Shown here in pieces: positions 18,395 to 31,835 of a stretch of 64,000 bases of DNA (position 1 is the first letter of the stretch; every line of letters starts with the position of its first letter). Under the pieces are notes generated by a model. It ran no database searches. It was not told the origin of the DNA and saw only the letters and a list, made by a program, of their open reading frames with translations. This DNA is from Prostheceraeus crozeri (lineage: Eukaryota; Platyhelminthes; Polycladida; Euryleptidae), in NCBI GenBank assembly GCA_907163375.1, contig CAJQUW010007968.1, positions 1 to 64,000 of the forward strand, read 5' to 3'. Both the position numbers and the translations under genes were made by a program.

Positions 18395-21300
18395 AAAGTC
18401 ACCAGCCATAATTCATCTTCCATCGTCCATCACGCTGTCACACAGGAAAAGTCATCAGCCATAAGTCATCTTCCATCGTCCATCACGCTGTCACACAGGA
18501 AAAGTCATCAGCCATAAGTCATCTTCCATCGTCCATCACGCTGTCACACAGGAAAAGTCATCAGCCATAAGTCATCTTCTATCGTCCATCACGCTGTCAC
18601 ACAGGAAAAGTCATCAGCCATAAGTCATCTTCCATCGTCCATCACGCTGTCACACAGGAAAAGTAATCAGCCATAAGTCATCTTCCATCGTCCATCACGC
18701 TGTCACACAGGAAAAGTCATCAGCCATAAGTCATCTTCCATCGTCCATCACGCTGTCACACAGGAAAAGTCATCAGCCATAAGTCATCTTCCATCGTCCA
18801 TCACGCTGTCACACAGGAAAAGTCATCAGCCATAAGTCATCTTCCATCGTCCATCACGCTGTCACACAGGAAAAGTCATCAGTCATAAGTCATCTTCCAT
18901 CGTCCATCACGCTGTCACACAGGAAAAGTCATCAGCCATAAGTCATCTTCCATCGTCCATCACGCTGTCACACAGGAAAAGTCATCAGTCATAAGTCATC
19001 TTCCATCGTCCATCACGCTGTCACACAGGAAAAGTCATCAGCCATAAGTCATCTTCTATCGTCCATCACGCTGTCACACAGGAAAAGTCATCAGCCATAA
19101 GTCATCTTCCATCGTCCATCACGCTGTCACACAGGAAAAGTCATCAGCCATAAGTCATCTTCTATCGTCCATCACGCTGTCACACAGGAAAAGTCATCAG
19201 CCATAAGTCATCTTCTATCGTCCATCACGCTGTCACACAGGAAAAGTCATCAGCCATAAGTCATCTTCCATCGTCCATCACGCTGTCACACAGGAAAAGT
19301 CATCAGCCATAAGTCATCTTCCATCGTCCATCACGCTGTCACACAAGAAAAGTAATCAGCCATAAGTCATCTTCTATCGTCCATCACGCTGTCACACAGG
19401 AAAAGTCATCAGCCATAAGTCATCTTCCATCGTCCATCACGCTGTCACACAGGAAAAGTCATCAGCCATAAGTCATCTTCTATCGTCCATCACGCTGTCA
19501 CACAGGAAAAGTCATCAGCCATAAGTCATCTTCCATCGTCCATCACGCTGTCACACAGGAAAAGTCATCAGCCATAAGTCATCTTCTATCGTCCATCACG
19601 CTATCACACAGGAAAAGTAATCAGCCATAAGTCATCTTCCATCGTCCATCACGCTGTCACACAGGAAAAGTCAACAGCCATAAGTCATCTTCCATCAGGC
19701 TGTCACACAGGAAAAGTCATCAGCCATAAGTCATCTTCCATCGTCCATCACGCTGTCACACAGGAAAAGTCATCAGCCATAAGTCATCTTCCATCGTCCA
19801 TCACGCTGTCACACAGGAAAAGTCAGCAGCCATAAGTCATCTTCCATCGTCCATCACGCTGTCACACAGGAAAAGTCATCAGCCATAAGTCATCTTCCAT
19901 CGTCCATCACGCTGTCACACAGGAAAAGTCATCAGCCATAAGTCATCTTCCATCTTCCATCACGCTGTCACACAGGAAAAGTCATCAGCCATAAGTCATC
20001 TTCCATCGTCCATCACGCTGTCACACAGGAAAAGTCATCAGCCATAAGTCATCTTCCATCTTCCATCACGCTGTCACACAGCAAAAGTCATCAGCCATAA
20101 GTCATCTTCCATCGTCCATCACGCTGTCACACAGCAAAAGTCATCAGCCATAAGTCATCTTCCATCTTCCATCACGCTGTCACACAGGAAAAGTCAGCAG
20201 CCATAAGTCATCTTCCATCTTCCATCACGCTGTCACACAGCAAAAGTCATCAGCCATAAGTCATCTTCTATCGTCCATCACGCTGTCACACAGGAAAAGT
20301 CATCAGCCATAAGTCATCTTCCATCGTCCATCACGCTGTCACACAGGAAAAGTCATCAGCCATAAGTCATCTTCCATCGTCCATCACGCTGTCACACAGG
20401 AAAAGTCATCAGCCATAAGTCATCTTCCATCGTCCATCACGCTGTCACACAGGAAAAGTCATCAGCCATAAGTCATCTTCCATCTTCCATCACGCTGTCA
20501 CACAGGAAAAGTCATCAGCCATAAGTCATCTTCCATCTTCCATCACGCTGTCACACAGCAAAAGTCATCAGCCATAAGTCATCTTCCATCTTCCATCACG
20601 CTGTCGCACAGGAAAAGTCATCAGCCATAAGTCATCTTCCATCTTCCATCACGCTGTCACACAGCAAAAGTCATCAGCCATAAGTTATATTCCATCGTCC
20701 ACCACGCTGTCACACAGCAAAAGTCATCAGCCATAAGTCATCTTCTATCGTCCATCACGCTGTCACACAGGAAAAGTCATCAGTCATAAGTCATCTTCCA
20801 TCTTCCATCACGCTGTCACACAGGAAAAGTCATCAGCCATAAGTCATCTTCCATCGTCCATCACGCTATCACACAGGAAAAGTCATCAGCCATAAGTCAT
20901 CTTCCATCTTCCATCACGCTGTCACACAGGAAAAGTCATCAGCCATAAGTCATCTCCCATCGTCCATCACGCTGTCACACAGGAAAAGTCATCAGTCATA
21001 AGTCATCTTCCATCGTCCATCACGCTGTCACACAGCAAAAGTCATCAGCCATAAGTCATCTTCCATCGTCCATCACGCTGTCACACAGGAAAAGTCATCA
21101 GCCATAAGTCATCTTCCATCACGCTGTCACACAGGAAAAGTCATCAGCCATAAGTCATCTTCCATCGTCCATCACGCTGTCACACAGGAAAAGTCATCAG
21201 CCATAAGTCATCGTCCATCACGCTGTCACACAGGAAAAGTCATCAGCCATAAGTCATCTTCCATCGTCCATCACGCTGTCACACAGGAAAAGTCATCAGC

Positions 21301-24300
21301 CATAAGTCATCTTCCATCGTCCATCACGCTGTCACACAGGAAAAGTCATCAGCCATAAGTCATCTTCCATCTTCCATCTTCCATCACGCTGTCACACAGC
21401 AAAAGTCATCAGCCATAAGTCATCTTCCATCGTCCATCACGCTGTCACACAGCAAAAGTCATCAGCCATAAGTCATCTTCCATCTTCCATCACGCTGTCA
21501 CACAGCAAAAGTCATCAGCCGTAAGTCATCTTCCATCGTCCATCACGCTGTCACACATTAAAGGTCATCAGCCATAAGTCATCTTCCATCTTCCATCACA
21601 CTGTCACACAGGAAAAGTCATCAGCCATAAGTCATCTTCCATCGTCCATCACGCTGTCACACAGGAAAAGTCATCAGCCATAAGTCCTCTTCCATCTTCC
21701 ATCACGCTGTCACACAGGAAAAGTCATCAGCCATAAGTCATCTTCCATCGTCCATCACGCTGTCACACAGCAAAAGTCATCAGCCATAAGTCATCTTCCA
21801 TCGTCCATCACGCTGTCACACAGGAAAAGTCATCAGCCATAAGTCATCTTCCATCTTCCATCACGCTGTCACACAGGAAAAGTCATCAGCCATAAGTCAT
21901 CTTCCATCTTCCATCACGCTGTCACACAGGAAAAGTCATCAGCCATAAGTCATCTTCCATCGTCCATCACGCTGTCACACAGGAAAAGTCAGCAGCCATA
22001 AGTCCTCTTCCATCTTCCATCACGCTGTCACACAGGAAAAGTCATCAGCCATAAGTCATCTTCCATTGTCCATCACGCTGTCGCACAGGAAAAGTCATCA
22101 GCCATAAGTCATCTTCCATCTTCCATCACGCTGTCACACAGGAAAAGTCATCAGCCATAAGTTATATTCCATCGTCCACCACGCTGTCACACAGGAAAAG
22201 TCATCAGCCATAAGTCATCTTCCATCACGCTGTCACACAGGAAAAGTCATCAGCCATAAGTCATCTTCCATCGTCCATCACGCTGTCACACAGGAAAAGT
22301 CATCAGCCATAAGTCCTCTTCCATCTTCCATCACGCTGTCACACAGGAAAAGTCAGCAGCCATAAGTCCTCTTCCATCTTCCATCACGCTGTCACACAGG
22401 AAAAGTCATCAGCCATAAGTCATCTTCCATCGTCCATCACGCTGTCGCACAGGAAAAGTCATCAGCCATAAGTCATCTTCCATCTTCCATCACGCTGTCA
22501 CACAGGAAAAGTCATCAGCCATAAGTTATATTCCATCGTCCACCACGCTGTCACACAGGAAAAGTCATCAGCCATAAGTCATCTTCCATCTTCCATCACG
22601 CTGTCACACAGCAAAAGTCATCAGCCATAAGTCATCTTCCATCGTCCATCACGCTGTCACACAGGAAAAGTCATCAGCCATAAGTCATCTTCCATCGTCC
22701 ATCACGCTGTCACACAGCAAAAGTCATCAGCCATAAGTCATCTCCCATCGTCCATCTCGCTGTCACACAGGAAAAGTCATCAGTCATAAGTCGTCTTCCA
22801 TCGTCCATCACGCTGTCACACAGCAAAAGTCATCAGCCGTAAGTCATCTTCCATCGTCCATCACGCTGTCACACAGGAAAAGTCATCAGCCATAAGTCAT
22901 CGTCCATCACGCTGTCGCACAGGAAAAGTCAGCAGCCATAAGTCATCTTCCATCTTCCATCACGCTGTCACACAGGAAAAGTCATCAGCCATAAGTCATC
23001 TTCCATCTTCCATCACGCTGTCGCACAGGAAAAGTCATCAGCCATAAGTCATCTTCCATCTTCCATCACGCTGTCACACAGCAAAAGTCATCAGCCATAA
23101 GTCATCTTCCATCGTCCATCACGCTGTCACACAGGAAAAGTCATCAGCCATAAGTCATCTTCCATCGTCCATCACGCTGTCACACAGGAAAAGTCATCAG
23201 CCATAAGTCATCTTCCATCTTCCATCACGCTGTCACACAGCAAAAGTCATCAGCCATAAGTCATCTTCCATCGTCCATCACGCTGTCACACAGGAAAAGT
23301 CATCAGCCATAAGTCATCTTCCATCTTCCATCACGCTGTCACACAGCAAAAGTCATCAGCCATAAGTCATCTTCCATCGTCCATCACGCTGTCACACATT
23401 AAAAGTCATCAGCCATAAGTCATCTCCCATCGTCCATCACGCTGTCACACAGGAAAAGTCATCAGCCATAAGTCATCTTCCATCTTCCATCACGCTGTCA
23501 CACAGCAAAAGTCATCAGCCATAAGTCATCTTCCATCGTCCATCACGCTGTCACACATTAAAAGTCATCAGCCATAAGTCATCTCCCATCGTCCATCACG
23601 CTGTCACACAGGAAAAGTCATCAGCCATAAGTCATCGTCCATCACGCTGTCGCACAGGAAAAGTCATCAGCCATAAGTCATCTTCCATCTTCCATCACGC
23701 TGTCACACAGGAAAAGTCATCAGCCATAAGTCATCTTCCATCGTCCATCACGCTGTCGCACAGGAAAAGTCATCAGCCATAAGTCATCTTCCATCTTCCA
23801 TCACGCTGTCACACAGGAAAAGTCATCAGCCATAAGTTATATTCCATCGTCCATCACGCTGTCACACAGCAAAGTCATCAGCCATAAGTCATCTTCCATC
23901 TTCCATCACGCTGTCACACAGCAAAAGTCATCAGCCATAAGTCATCTTCCATCGTCCATCACGCTGTCACACAGGAAAAGTCATCAGCCATAAGTCATCT
24001 TCCATCGTCCATCACGCTGTCACACAGGAAAAGTCATCAGCCATAAGTCATCTTCCATCTTCCATCACGCTGTCACACAGCAAAAGTCATCAGCCATAAG
24101 TCATCTTCCATCGTCCATCACGCTGTCATACAGGAAAAGTCATCAGCCATAAGTCATGTTCCATCTTCCATCACGCTGTCACACAGCAAAAGTCATCAGC
24201 CATAAGTCATCTTCCATCGTCCATCACGCTGTCACACATGAAAAGTCATCAGCCATAAGTCATCTACCATCGACCATCACGCTGTCACACAGGAAAAAGT

Positions 24301-27300
24301 CATCAGCCATAAGTCATCTTCCATCTTCCATCACGCTGTCACACAGCAAAAGTCATCAGCCATAAGTCATCTTCCATCGTCCATCACGCTGTCACACAGC
24401 AAAAGTCATCAGCCATAAGTCATCTTCCATCTTCCATCACGCTGTCACACAGGAAAAGTCATCAGCCATAAGTCATCTTCCATCGTCCATCACGCTGTCA
24501 CACAGCAAAAGTCATCAGCCATAAGTCATCTTCCATCGCCCATCACGCTGTCACACAGGAAAAGTCATCAGTCATAAGTCATCTTCCATCGTCCATCACG
24601 CTGTCACACAGGAAAAGTCATCAGCCATAAGTCATCTTCCATCGTCCATCACGCTGTCACACAGGAAAAGTCATCAGCCATAAGTCATCTTCTATCGTCC
24701 ATCACGCTGTCACACAGGAAAAGTCATCAGCCATAAGTCATCTTCCACCGTCTATCACGCTGTCACACAGGAAAAGTCATCAGCCATAAGTCATCTTCTA
24801 TCGTCCATCACGCTGTCACACAGGAAAAGTCATCAGCCATAAGTCATCTTCCATCGTCCATCACGCTGTCACACAGGAAAAGTCATCAGCCATAAGTCAT
24901 GTTCCATCTTCCATCACGCTGTCACACAGCAAAAGTCATCAGCCATAAGTCATCTTCCATCGTCCATCACGCTGTCACACAGGAAAAGTCATCAGCCATA
25001 AGTCATCTTCCATCACGCTGTCACACAGGAAAAGTCATCAGCCATAAGTCATCTTCCATCACGCTGTCACACAGGAAAAGTCATCAGCCATAAGTCATCT
25101 TCCATCACGCTGTCACACAGGAAAAGTCAACAGCCATAAGTCATCTTCCATCTTCCATCACGCTGTCACACAGGAAAAGTCATCAGCCATAAGTCATCTT
25201 CCATCGTCCATCACGCTGTCACACAGGAAAAGTCATCAGCCATAAGTCATCTTCCATCACGCTGTCACACAGGAAAAGTCATCAGCCATAAGTCATCTTC
25301 CATCGTCCATCACGCTGTCACACAGGAAAAGTCATCAGCCATAAGTCATCTTCCATCGTCCATCACGCTGTCACACAGGAAAAGTCATCAGCCATAAGTC
25401 ATCTTCCATCGTCCATCACGCTGTCACACAGCAAAAGTCATCAGCCATAAGTCATCTTCCATCGTCCATCACGCTGTCACACATTAAAAGTCATCAGCCA
25501 TAAGTCATCTCCATCGTCCATCACGCTGTCACACAGGAAAAGTCATCAGCCATAAGTCATCTTCCATCTTCCATCACGCTGTCACACAGCAAAAGTCATC
25601 AGCCATAAGTCATCTTCCATCGTCCATCACGCTGTCACACAGCAAAAGTCATCAGCCATAAGTCATCTTCCATCTTCCATCACGCTGTCACACAGGAAAA
25701 GTCATCAGCCATAAGTCATCTTCCATCGTCCATCACGCTGTCACACAGCAAAAGTCATCAGCCATAAGTCATCTTCCATCGCCCATCACGCTGTCACACA
25801 GGAAAAGTCATCAGTCATAAGTCATCTTCCATCGTCCATCACGCTGTCACACAGGAAAAGTCATCAGCCATAAGTCATCTTCCATCGTCCATCACGCTGT
25901 CACACAGGAAAAGTCAGCAGCCATAAGTCATCTTCCATCGTCCATCACGCTGTCACACAGGAAAAGTCATCAGCCATAAGTCATCTTCCATCACGCTGTC
26001 ACACAGGAAAAGTCATCAGCCATAAGTCATCTTCCATCACGCTGTCACACAGGAAAAGTCATCAGCCATAAGTCATCTTCCATCACGCTGTCACACAGGA
26101 AAAGTCAACAGCCATAAGTCATCTTCCATCTTCCATCACGCTGTCACACAGGAAAAGTCATCAGCCATAAGTCATCTTCCATCGTCCATCACGCTGTCGC
26201 ACAGGAAAAGTCATCAGCCATAAGTCATCTTCCATCTTCCATCACGCTGTCACACAGGAAAAGTCATCAGCCATAAGTTATATTCCATCGTCCACCACGC
26301 TGTCACACAGGAAAAGTCATCAGCCATAAGTCATCTTCCATCTTCCATCACGCTGTCACACAGCAAAAGTCATCAGCCATAAGTCATCTTCCATCGTCCA
26401 TCACGCTGTCACACAGGAAAAGTCATCAGCCATAAGTCATCTTCCATCTTCCATCACGCTGTCACACAGGAAAAGTCATCAGCCATAAGTCATCTTCCAT
26501 CTTCCATCACGCTGTCACACAGGAAAAGTCATCAGCCATAAGTCATCTTCAATCGTCCATCACGCTGTCACACAGGAAAAGTCATCAGCCATAAGTCATC
26601 TTCCATCGTCCATCACGCTGTCACACAGGAAAAGTCATCAGCCATAAGTCATCTTCCATCGTCCATCACGCTGTCACACAGCAAAAGTCATCAGCCATAA
26701 GTCATCTTCCATCGTCCATCACGCTGTCACACAGCAAAAGTCATCAGCCATAAGTCATCTTCCATCGTCCACCACGCTGTCACACAGGAAAAGTCATCAG
26801 CCATAAGTCATCTTCCATCGTCCATCACGCTGTTACACAGCAAAGTCATCAGCCATAAGTCATCTCCCATCGTCCATCACGCTGTCACACAGGAAAAGTC
26901 ATCAGTCATAAGTCATCTTCCATCGTCCATCACGCTGTCACACAGCAAAAGTCATCAGCCGTAAGTCATCTTCCATCGTCCATCACGCTGTCACACAGGA
27001 AAAGTCATCAGCCATAAGTCATCTTCCATCGTCCATCACGCTGTCACACAGGAAAAGTCATCAGCCATAAGTCATCTTCTATCGTCCATCACGCTGTCAC
27101 ACAGCAAAAGTCATCAGCCATAAGTCATCTTCCATCTTCCATCACGCTGTCACACAGGAAAAGTCATCAGCCATAAGTCATCTTCCATCACGCTGTCACA
27201 CAGGAAAAGTCAGCAGCCATAAGTCATCTTCCATCTTCCATCACGCTGTCACACAGGAAAAGTCATCAGCCATAAGTCATCTTCCATCTTCCATCACGCT

Positions 27301-27744
27301 GTCACACAGGAAAAGTCATCAGCCATAAGTTATATTCCATCGTCCACCACGCTGTCACACAGGAAAAGTAATCAGCCATAAGTCATCTTCTATCGTCCAT
27401 CACGCTGTCACACAGGAAAAGTCATCAGCCATAAGTCATCTTCCATCGTCCATCACGCTGTCACACAGGAAAAGTCATCAGCCATAAGTCATCTTCCATC
27501 TTCCATCACGCTGTCACACAGGAAAAGTCATCAGCCATAAGTCATCTTCCGTCGTCCATCACGCTGTCACACAGGAAAAGTCATCAGCCATAAGTCATCT
27601 TCAATCGTCCATCACGCTGTCACACAGGAAAAGTCATCAGCCATAAGTCATCTTCCATCGTCCATCACGCTGTCACACAGGAAAAGTCATCAGCCATAAG
27701 TCATCTTCCATCTTCCATCACGCTGTCACACAGGAAAAGTCACA
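18395..27744. repeat. 9.3-kb satellite array of about 53-bp units
   Basis: Roughly 175 head-to-tail copies of a unit of about 53 bp: GTCATCAGCCATAAGTCATC, then TTCCATCGTCCATCACGC, then TGTCACACAGGAAAA. Recurring variants are TTCCATCTTCC for TTCCATCGTCC, CAGCAAAA for CAGGAAAA, TTCTATCG, CACATTAAAA, GTTATATTCC, and short units lacking one CCATCGT block. Variants are clustered: the left third is mostly TCGTCC with TTCTATCG, while the middle alternates TCGTCC and TCTTCC units, a sign of block-wise amplification. The first unit is the most diverged. Stop-free frames inside are by-products of the period. The array lies in the presumed 18-kb intron between two candidate exons. Confidence 0.97.
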
Positions 27745-27754
27745 AGGCGTCGTG

Positions 27755-28360
27755 GTACTCATGGGTTATTTCCCCTGCACGTTTTCAAATTTGTCTAAAA
27801 TCCGCAGAAATGAATCAATCGTCACAAAACTTTAGGTACAAGTAAGTGAGGTTGAATTATACTTTTGAATTAGGAGCGAGAACTTGAAGTGCAGCGATGC
27901 CGGCAGCTTGATCTGACTTCTTCCGACCTCACCGTCGGAGCAGAAAGCACTTGAGGTCAACAAAGTCATTTCTCGACAACTCATGATGATGAGCAGGTCA
28001 CATCCCCTATATTAATGTGCTTGGCTTAATGAAGGTGTAGCAAAGTAGTGGTCGTGGGAAGATTTCAAATAACAGTGGATGAGACGAAGAGGGAGAGAGA
28101 ACAATGCACATACGAGCAACAATAATACGTCGAACAGACGAAGTCAGATCAACCTGTTGACATCGATACTCTTCACGTCATCCTCTCTAATGCAAAAAGT
28201 ACATGTCTGATCTGCATAAAATTTTGTATGTGGGTAAAAAATACGCTTAGGTACATGTAGCTGAAGTTTGGTGACGATTGATTTATTTTTGCAGATTTTA
28301 GACAAATTTGAAAACCTGGGGGAGGGCAGATAACCCATAAGTACCGGCGTCGTTCGTATT
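27755..28360. repeat. about 0.6-kb element with roughly 95-bp inverted ends, next to the satellite
   Basis: 27755-27850 and 28230-28360 are inverted copies (GGGTTAT near the tip, then TTTTCAAATTTGTCTAAAAT and AATCAATCGTCAC). The middle has no gene. Its left tip follows the last satellite unit after about 10 bases. I see no certain target duplication, so the class is open. Confidence 0.65.
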
Positions 28361-28379
28361 TTAGAATTCAAATAATCAT

Positions 28380-30120
28380 TTTTATTTTTCACCGTGCGTA
28401 TAATGTAGATATCCTGTCACTTTATTTTACCTGTAAAGCAGATTACTTCACGGGCGTGCAGTAATATTTTCATTATTGCACTGGTTGAATTATAGATTTC
28501 CATATAGATATATGCGATTGAATTATATAAAACCCGCTTATTATTGTAACTCATCAAACACCATAGAATTAGATTAGTCATAATGGTCATGATATCGGTG
28601 AAAAATAAAATTACCTACACAACTCGTGCAAAGATATCCATCTTTTACTTTCTCCTCGATCAACATTCTATGCCCTCGCCCTTCGGTCTCGTGAATAGAT
28701 ATATTGACCTCGAAGAAAGCAATTCAGATAAATATCTCTGCATGAGTTGCGTAAATAACTATTCTTAAATTTCGAAATTCTATCTAAAATAGTCGACAGA
28801 ATTTCATGAAAATTGCCATAGAACCTATTTTAAGAAAAACTCTGGTGATGCTGTCGATTTTGCATTTTAAACGGGTAATTGCTACTATAATAGCATTGTA
28901 GAATTCAAACAATCATTTTCTTAAAATTTCATGTTTATAAGTAGCATGTATATTAGTCATCATGACGAGGTAAAAAGTATCAGTACTATCATTCAGCATA
29001 ATACTCGACCATATTTCCTGTACGGGCAAACTACAGAAGTTGCAAATCAACTTGAAGCTGATTCTCATCAATAGAGGTGAAAATCCAAAATGCCGAAAAA
29101 ATGTTTCCGTGAAGATTTTCATGCGGCTCCTGTGGTTAAAATATTGGGTCTACAAGAAAACAGCTTCCGCTCAGAGAACCCCCCCCCACGGGAGCAATTA
29201 GGTTTAAAGTGATTCACTGAAGTAAGATTTACTTCTTCACTTGTTGGGAATTGTTGCGACGTCAACTGAGAACTCTCTCCACTATAGCTTCAATTCAAAT
29301 CTTTTGAGTTTACATTGATGACCGGGAACTGACATATTAGAGTCTGGAACAATGAACTCGCCGAACTTGTCATCAATTTTTCATTTCAGTGATCCTGCTA
29401 CGTCAATCAAAATTCATCGCTTATCTAACAATTATCCACGATCCACTGTCAAGCGTTCATCTGTCAACTTGCATTGAAATCCATTAGTAATTGCACCTCT
29501 CAGCTCCTCATGTTGTATAAACAATCCCATGTAGTGAAATCATTCAAGAGCTGGAATAATCATATAAAAGATAGGCTGAGGAACACATAATGCCTACAAA
29601 ATTCATGCAGGCTAGAATACATGATTCAGGAAACTTTATCTGAGACAAAGTGGGTTTTGAGCTGCATGTATAAGTTGACAGAAATCATTTCTTTACATGT
29701 AACTGTTTAAAGAACACGTACAGACGCTCTCAAACTATGTTGCATTTACATGATGTTAACCCTATCAGGAGCAGGGGGAGGCCACAAAGTTATATCTCCT
29801 AAAATAAGTCAGAAGTTCAGTTTTTTGTGACTTTTAGTTTGCATGGATGTTGAAGTTTCAGTAAAAATTTGGGCAAAATTGGCTTCCTGTGAAGTCAGTT
29901 TTAAAGGTCATTTTTAAAAGTACTTTCTAGAAAATTAATGGTTTTCATTTAGAGTAGTCATGTTTCAAAAAGAAAAACGGTCTCTCCCTTTGTTTCGACA
30001 CGTAGTGTTTATTTTGTAAATGACAATAAAAACCCGACGCGTTTCGTCCTGTGGACAGTGTCAAGGGTACTGGCGGTTCTTGTGAGATTACAAAAGTATT
30101 ATATACTGCCTGCTGTGTAA
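28380..30120. repeat. right arm of the large inverted duplication
   Basis: In reverse complement this continues through 7133-8720 and 13165-13305 of the left arm without the LINE. It includes a copy of the foldback repeat (28608-28757). At about 30120 it runs straight into the 3' end of a minus-strand PLE; the left arm also joins a PLE end, so the duplicated block includes a PLE tail. Confidence 0.9.
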
Positions 30121-31835
30121 TGGGTACATCTGTACTTCGGTCCAATGTCTTTACATACATAGCATGCGCATTAATTTATGTTATCCAATTTATTGCTAAC
30201 AGAAGAAATGAGTTTATTGCCTGGTTTGGATGTGATCCTGATTGGCAGGTTATATTTACGTTTTAATTTATTTAATTTACGGTCGCAACTATCGCTGACA
30301 AAGTTAAGAGCAAGCGTAATTGAATCTTGATTTTTATTTTTTGTTTTATTGTTTTTACTGTCATTAGAACAATGAAAACCATTATTTTCAAGTCTATTTT
30401 TCATAACAGCTAGAGATTCACTCGCGTTGTTATTGTCTGAGCAGCGACTTTGAACGTATCTTACACTATTCTTCACAAAGTTGTCTTTAATATGATTCGG
30501 GAGCCAACTATCTTTTTTAAGGGTGATGTCTGAATGACAAGGTTTGCTAAACCACTTATAATTAATCTTGTTGTTTTTTATCGAAAACTTAGATCAAGAA
30601 AATTAAGAAAACTGTCTTTTGGAATTTCGATAGTAAATTTGATTTTCTTGTTAATGGAATTAAATACGTTTTTTTAAATTGGAATTAATTTTTAAAGTGG
30701 AATTAAATACGGATTTTTGAAAAAGCATCGTGGTCAAATCTCGAGAAAGGGCCTACGATTATGTCGTCTATGTATCTTTTATACATTTTTGGCACAATAT
30801 CATATTTATCTTCAAGTATTTGTAGGGCTTTATCTTCAATTGCTTCCACAAAAATGATGGCAAGCGGTGGTAAGAAATGAGTCCCCATAGTCCCCATAGT
30901 CCCCATATCCCGAAATTTGTAGGTATGTTTTTTCGTTGTAAATGATTTCATAATTATACGAGATGAATTTTAGACAGTCTATGACATCTGCAACTGAGAA
31001 ACCTAAATTGTTTATGGTATTTCAGTATTTGGTAGCAAATTTTTCTACTGTATCTAGAGCTTCATTAATGGGAATACTTGGATATAAGTTTTTAACGTCC
31101 AATGAAATGAAAATGTCGTCATTATTACTTATTGATAAATCATCAAAAAGTCTGATTAATGATTCACTGTTGCTTAGATGGGCTGGGACGTTTTTTACGA
31201 GTTGATTCAAAAGTGCACTTGCTAGCCAGTCAACTTTTTCAGTCGGAGTATTTTTTACAGAAGCGATAGGTCTGAGAGGGAAACGGTTATCTACTTTTTC
31301 TTTGTGGTCTTTTACAGTTGTGTAGAATTTCGCTGGATGACTACCTGAAGTTAGTAGCTTTTCATAATCGATAGTGCTCTTCTGGCGGCATTTCGATCGA
31401 ATTATACTATTGGCTTGCTTTTCTATCGCAGCGTTCTTCGACTTAGAAAGGACTTTGTAATTACTAGTGTCATTGAGAATATCTTCTGTTCTTCTAGTAA
31501 TGTCATCTTTACTCGTAATAACAATGCGGTTTGACTTATTTGAAGAGACTGTCATAAGGTTATTTTCTTTTAGAAATTTGTTAGTTTTTCTTTTTATCTT
31601 ATCATTATTCTTGTAATTCTTATTCTTATTTAGATATTCGCTTTCTTTATGCAGAATCATTTAGCTTCTGTTTCAAAAAGATTCAATATATTTTCTAATT
31701 CTTGTGTCATGCGAGGAGGCAAACTGACAGTGTTTTTATCAAACGGAAATTTGAGTTTATTGCTCTCTGTTAGCAGAATTTTCGTTGAAGTGATGATGCC
31801 ATCTCATTTTGAAAGTTAAACAATCCATAGCAATG
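29945..31835 (-). mobile_element. Penelope-like element, copy A
   Basis: Minus-strand PLE. The 212-codon frame at 31660-31022 covers the N-terminal region and first RT motifs (FPLRPIASVKNT, SLDVKNLYPSIPINEAL). 30951-30703 carries GTHFLPPLAIIFVEAIED and the catalytic MYKRYIDDIIVGP. 30476-30171 is the thumb and C-terminal region. The GIY-YIG part is missing: sequence jumps near 30125 from the pre-endonuclease region to the tail. The tail has the CGAAACGCG motif at 30033-30067. Several frame breaks; not functional. It is nearly the mirror image of copy B. Confidence 0.9.
30033..30067 (-). ncRNA. degenerate hammerhead-like motif, PLE copy A tail
   Basis: Same sequence as 7182-7216 on the minus strand, including GGACGAAACGCGTCGGG, at the end of copy A. 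Confidence 0.45.

Noticed and set aside
24156-25093. Open frames inside the satellite (24156-24365, 24899-25093)
   Set aside because: They exist because local unit variants remove stops; the peptides are just translated repeat.
18395-27744. Regular direct repeats that could look like a CRISPR array
   Set aside because: Units are contiguous with no unique spacers, the length is about 53 bp, and the context is a eukaryotic genome. It is a satellite.
28583-28768. 61-codon frame conserved in the inverted copy at 8472-8657
   Set aside because: Conservation follows from the whole-block duplication and the frame overlies the foldback repeat; no sign of coding selection.
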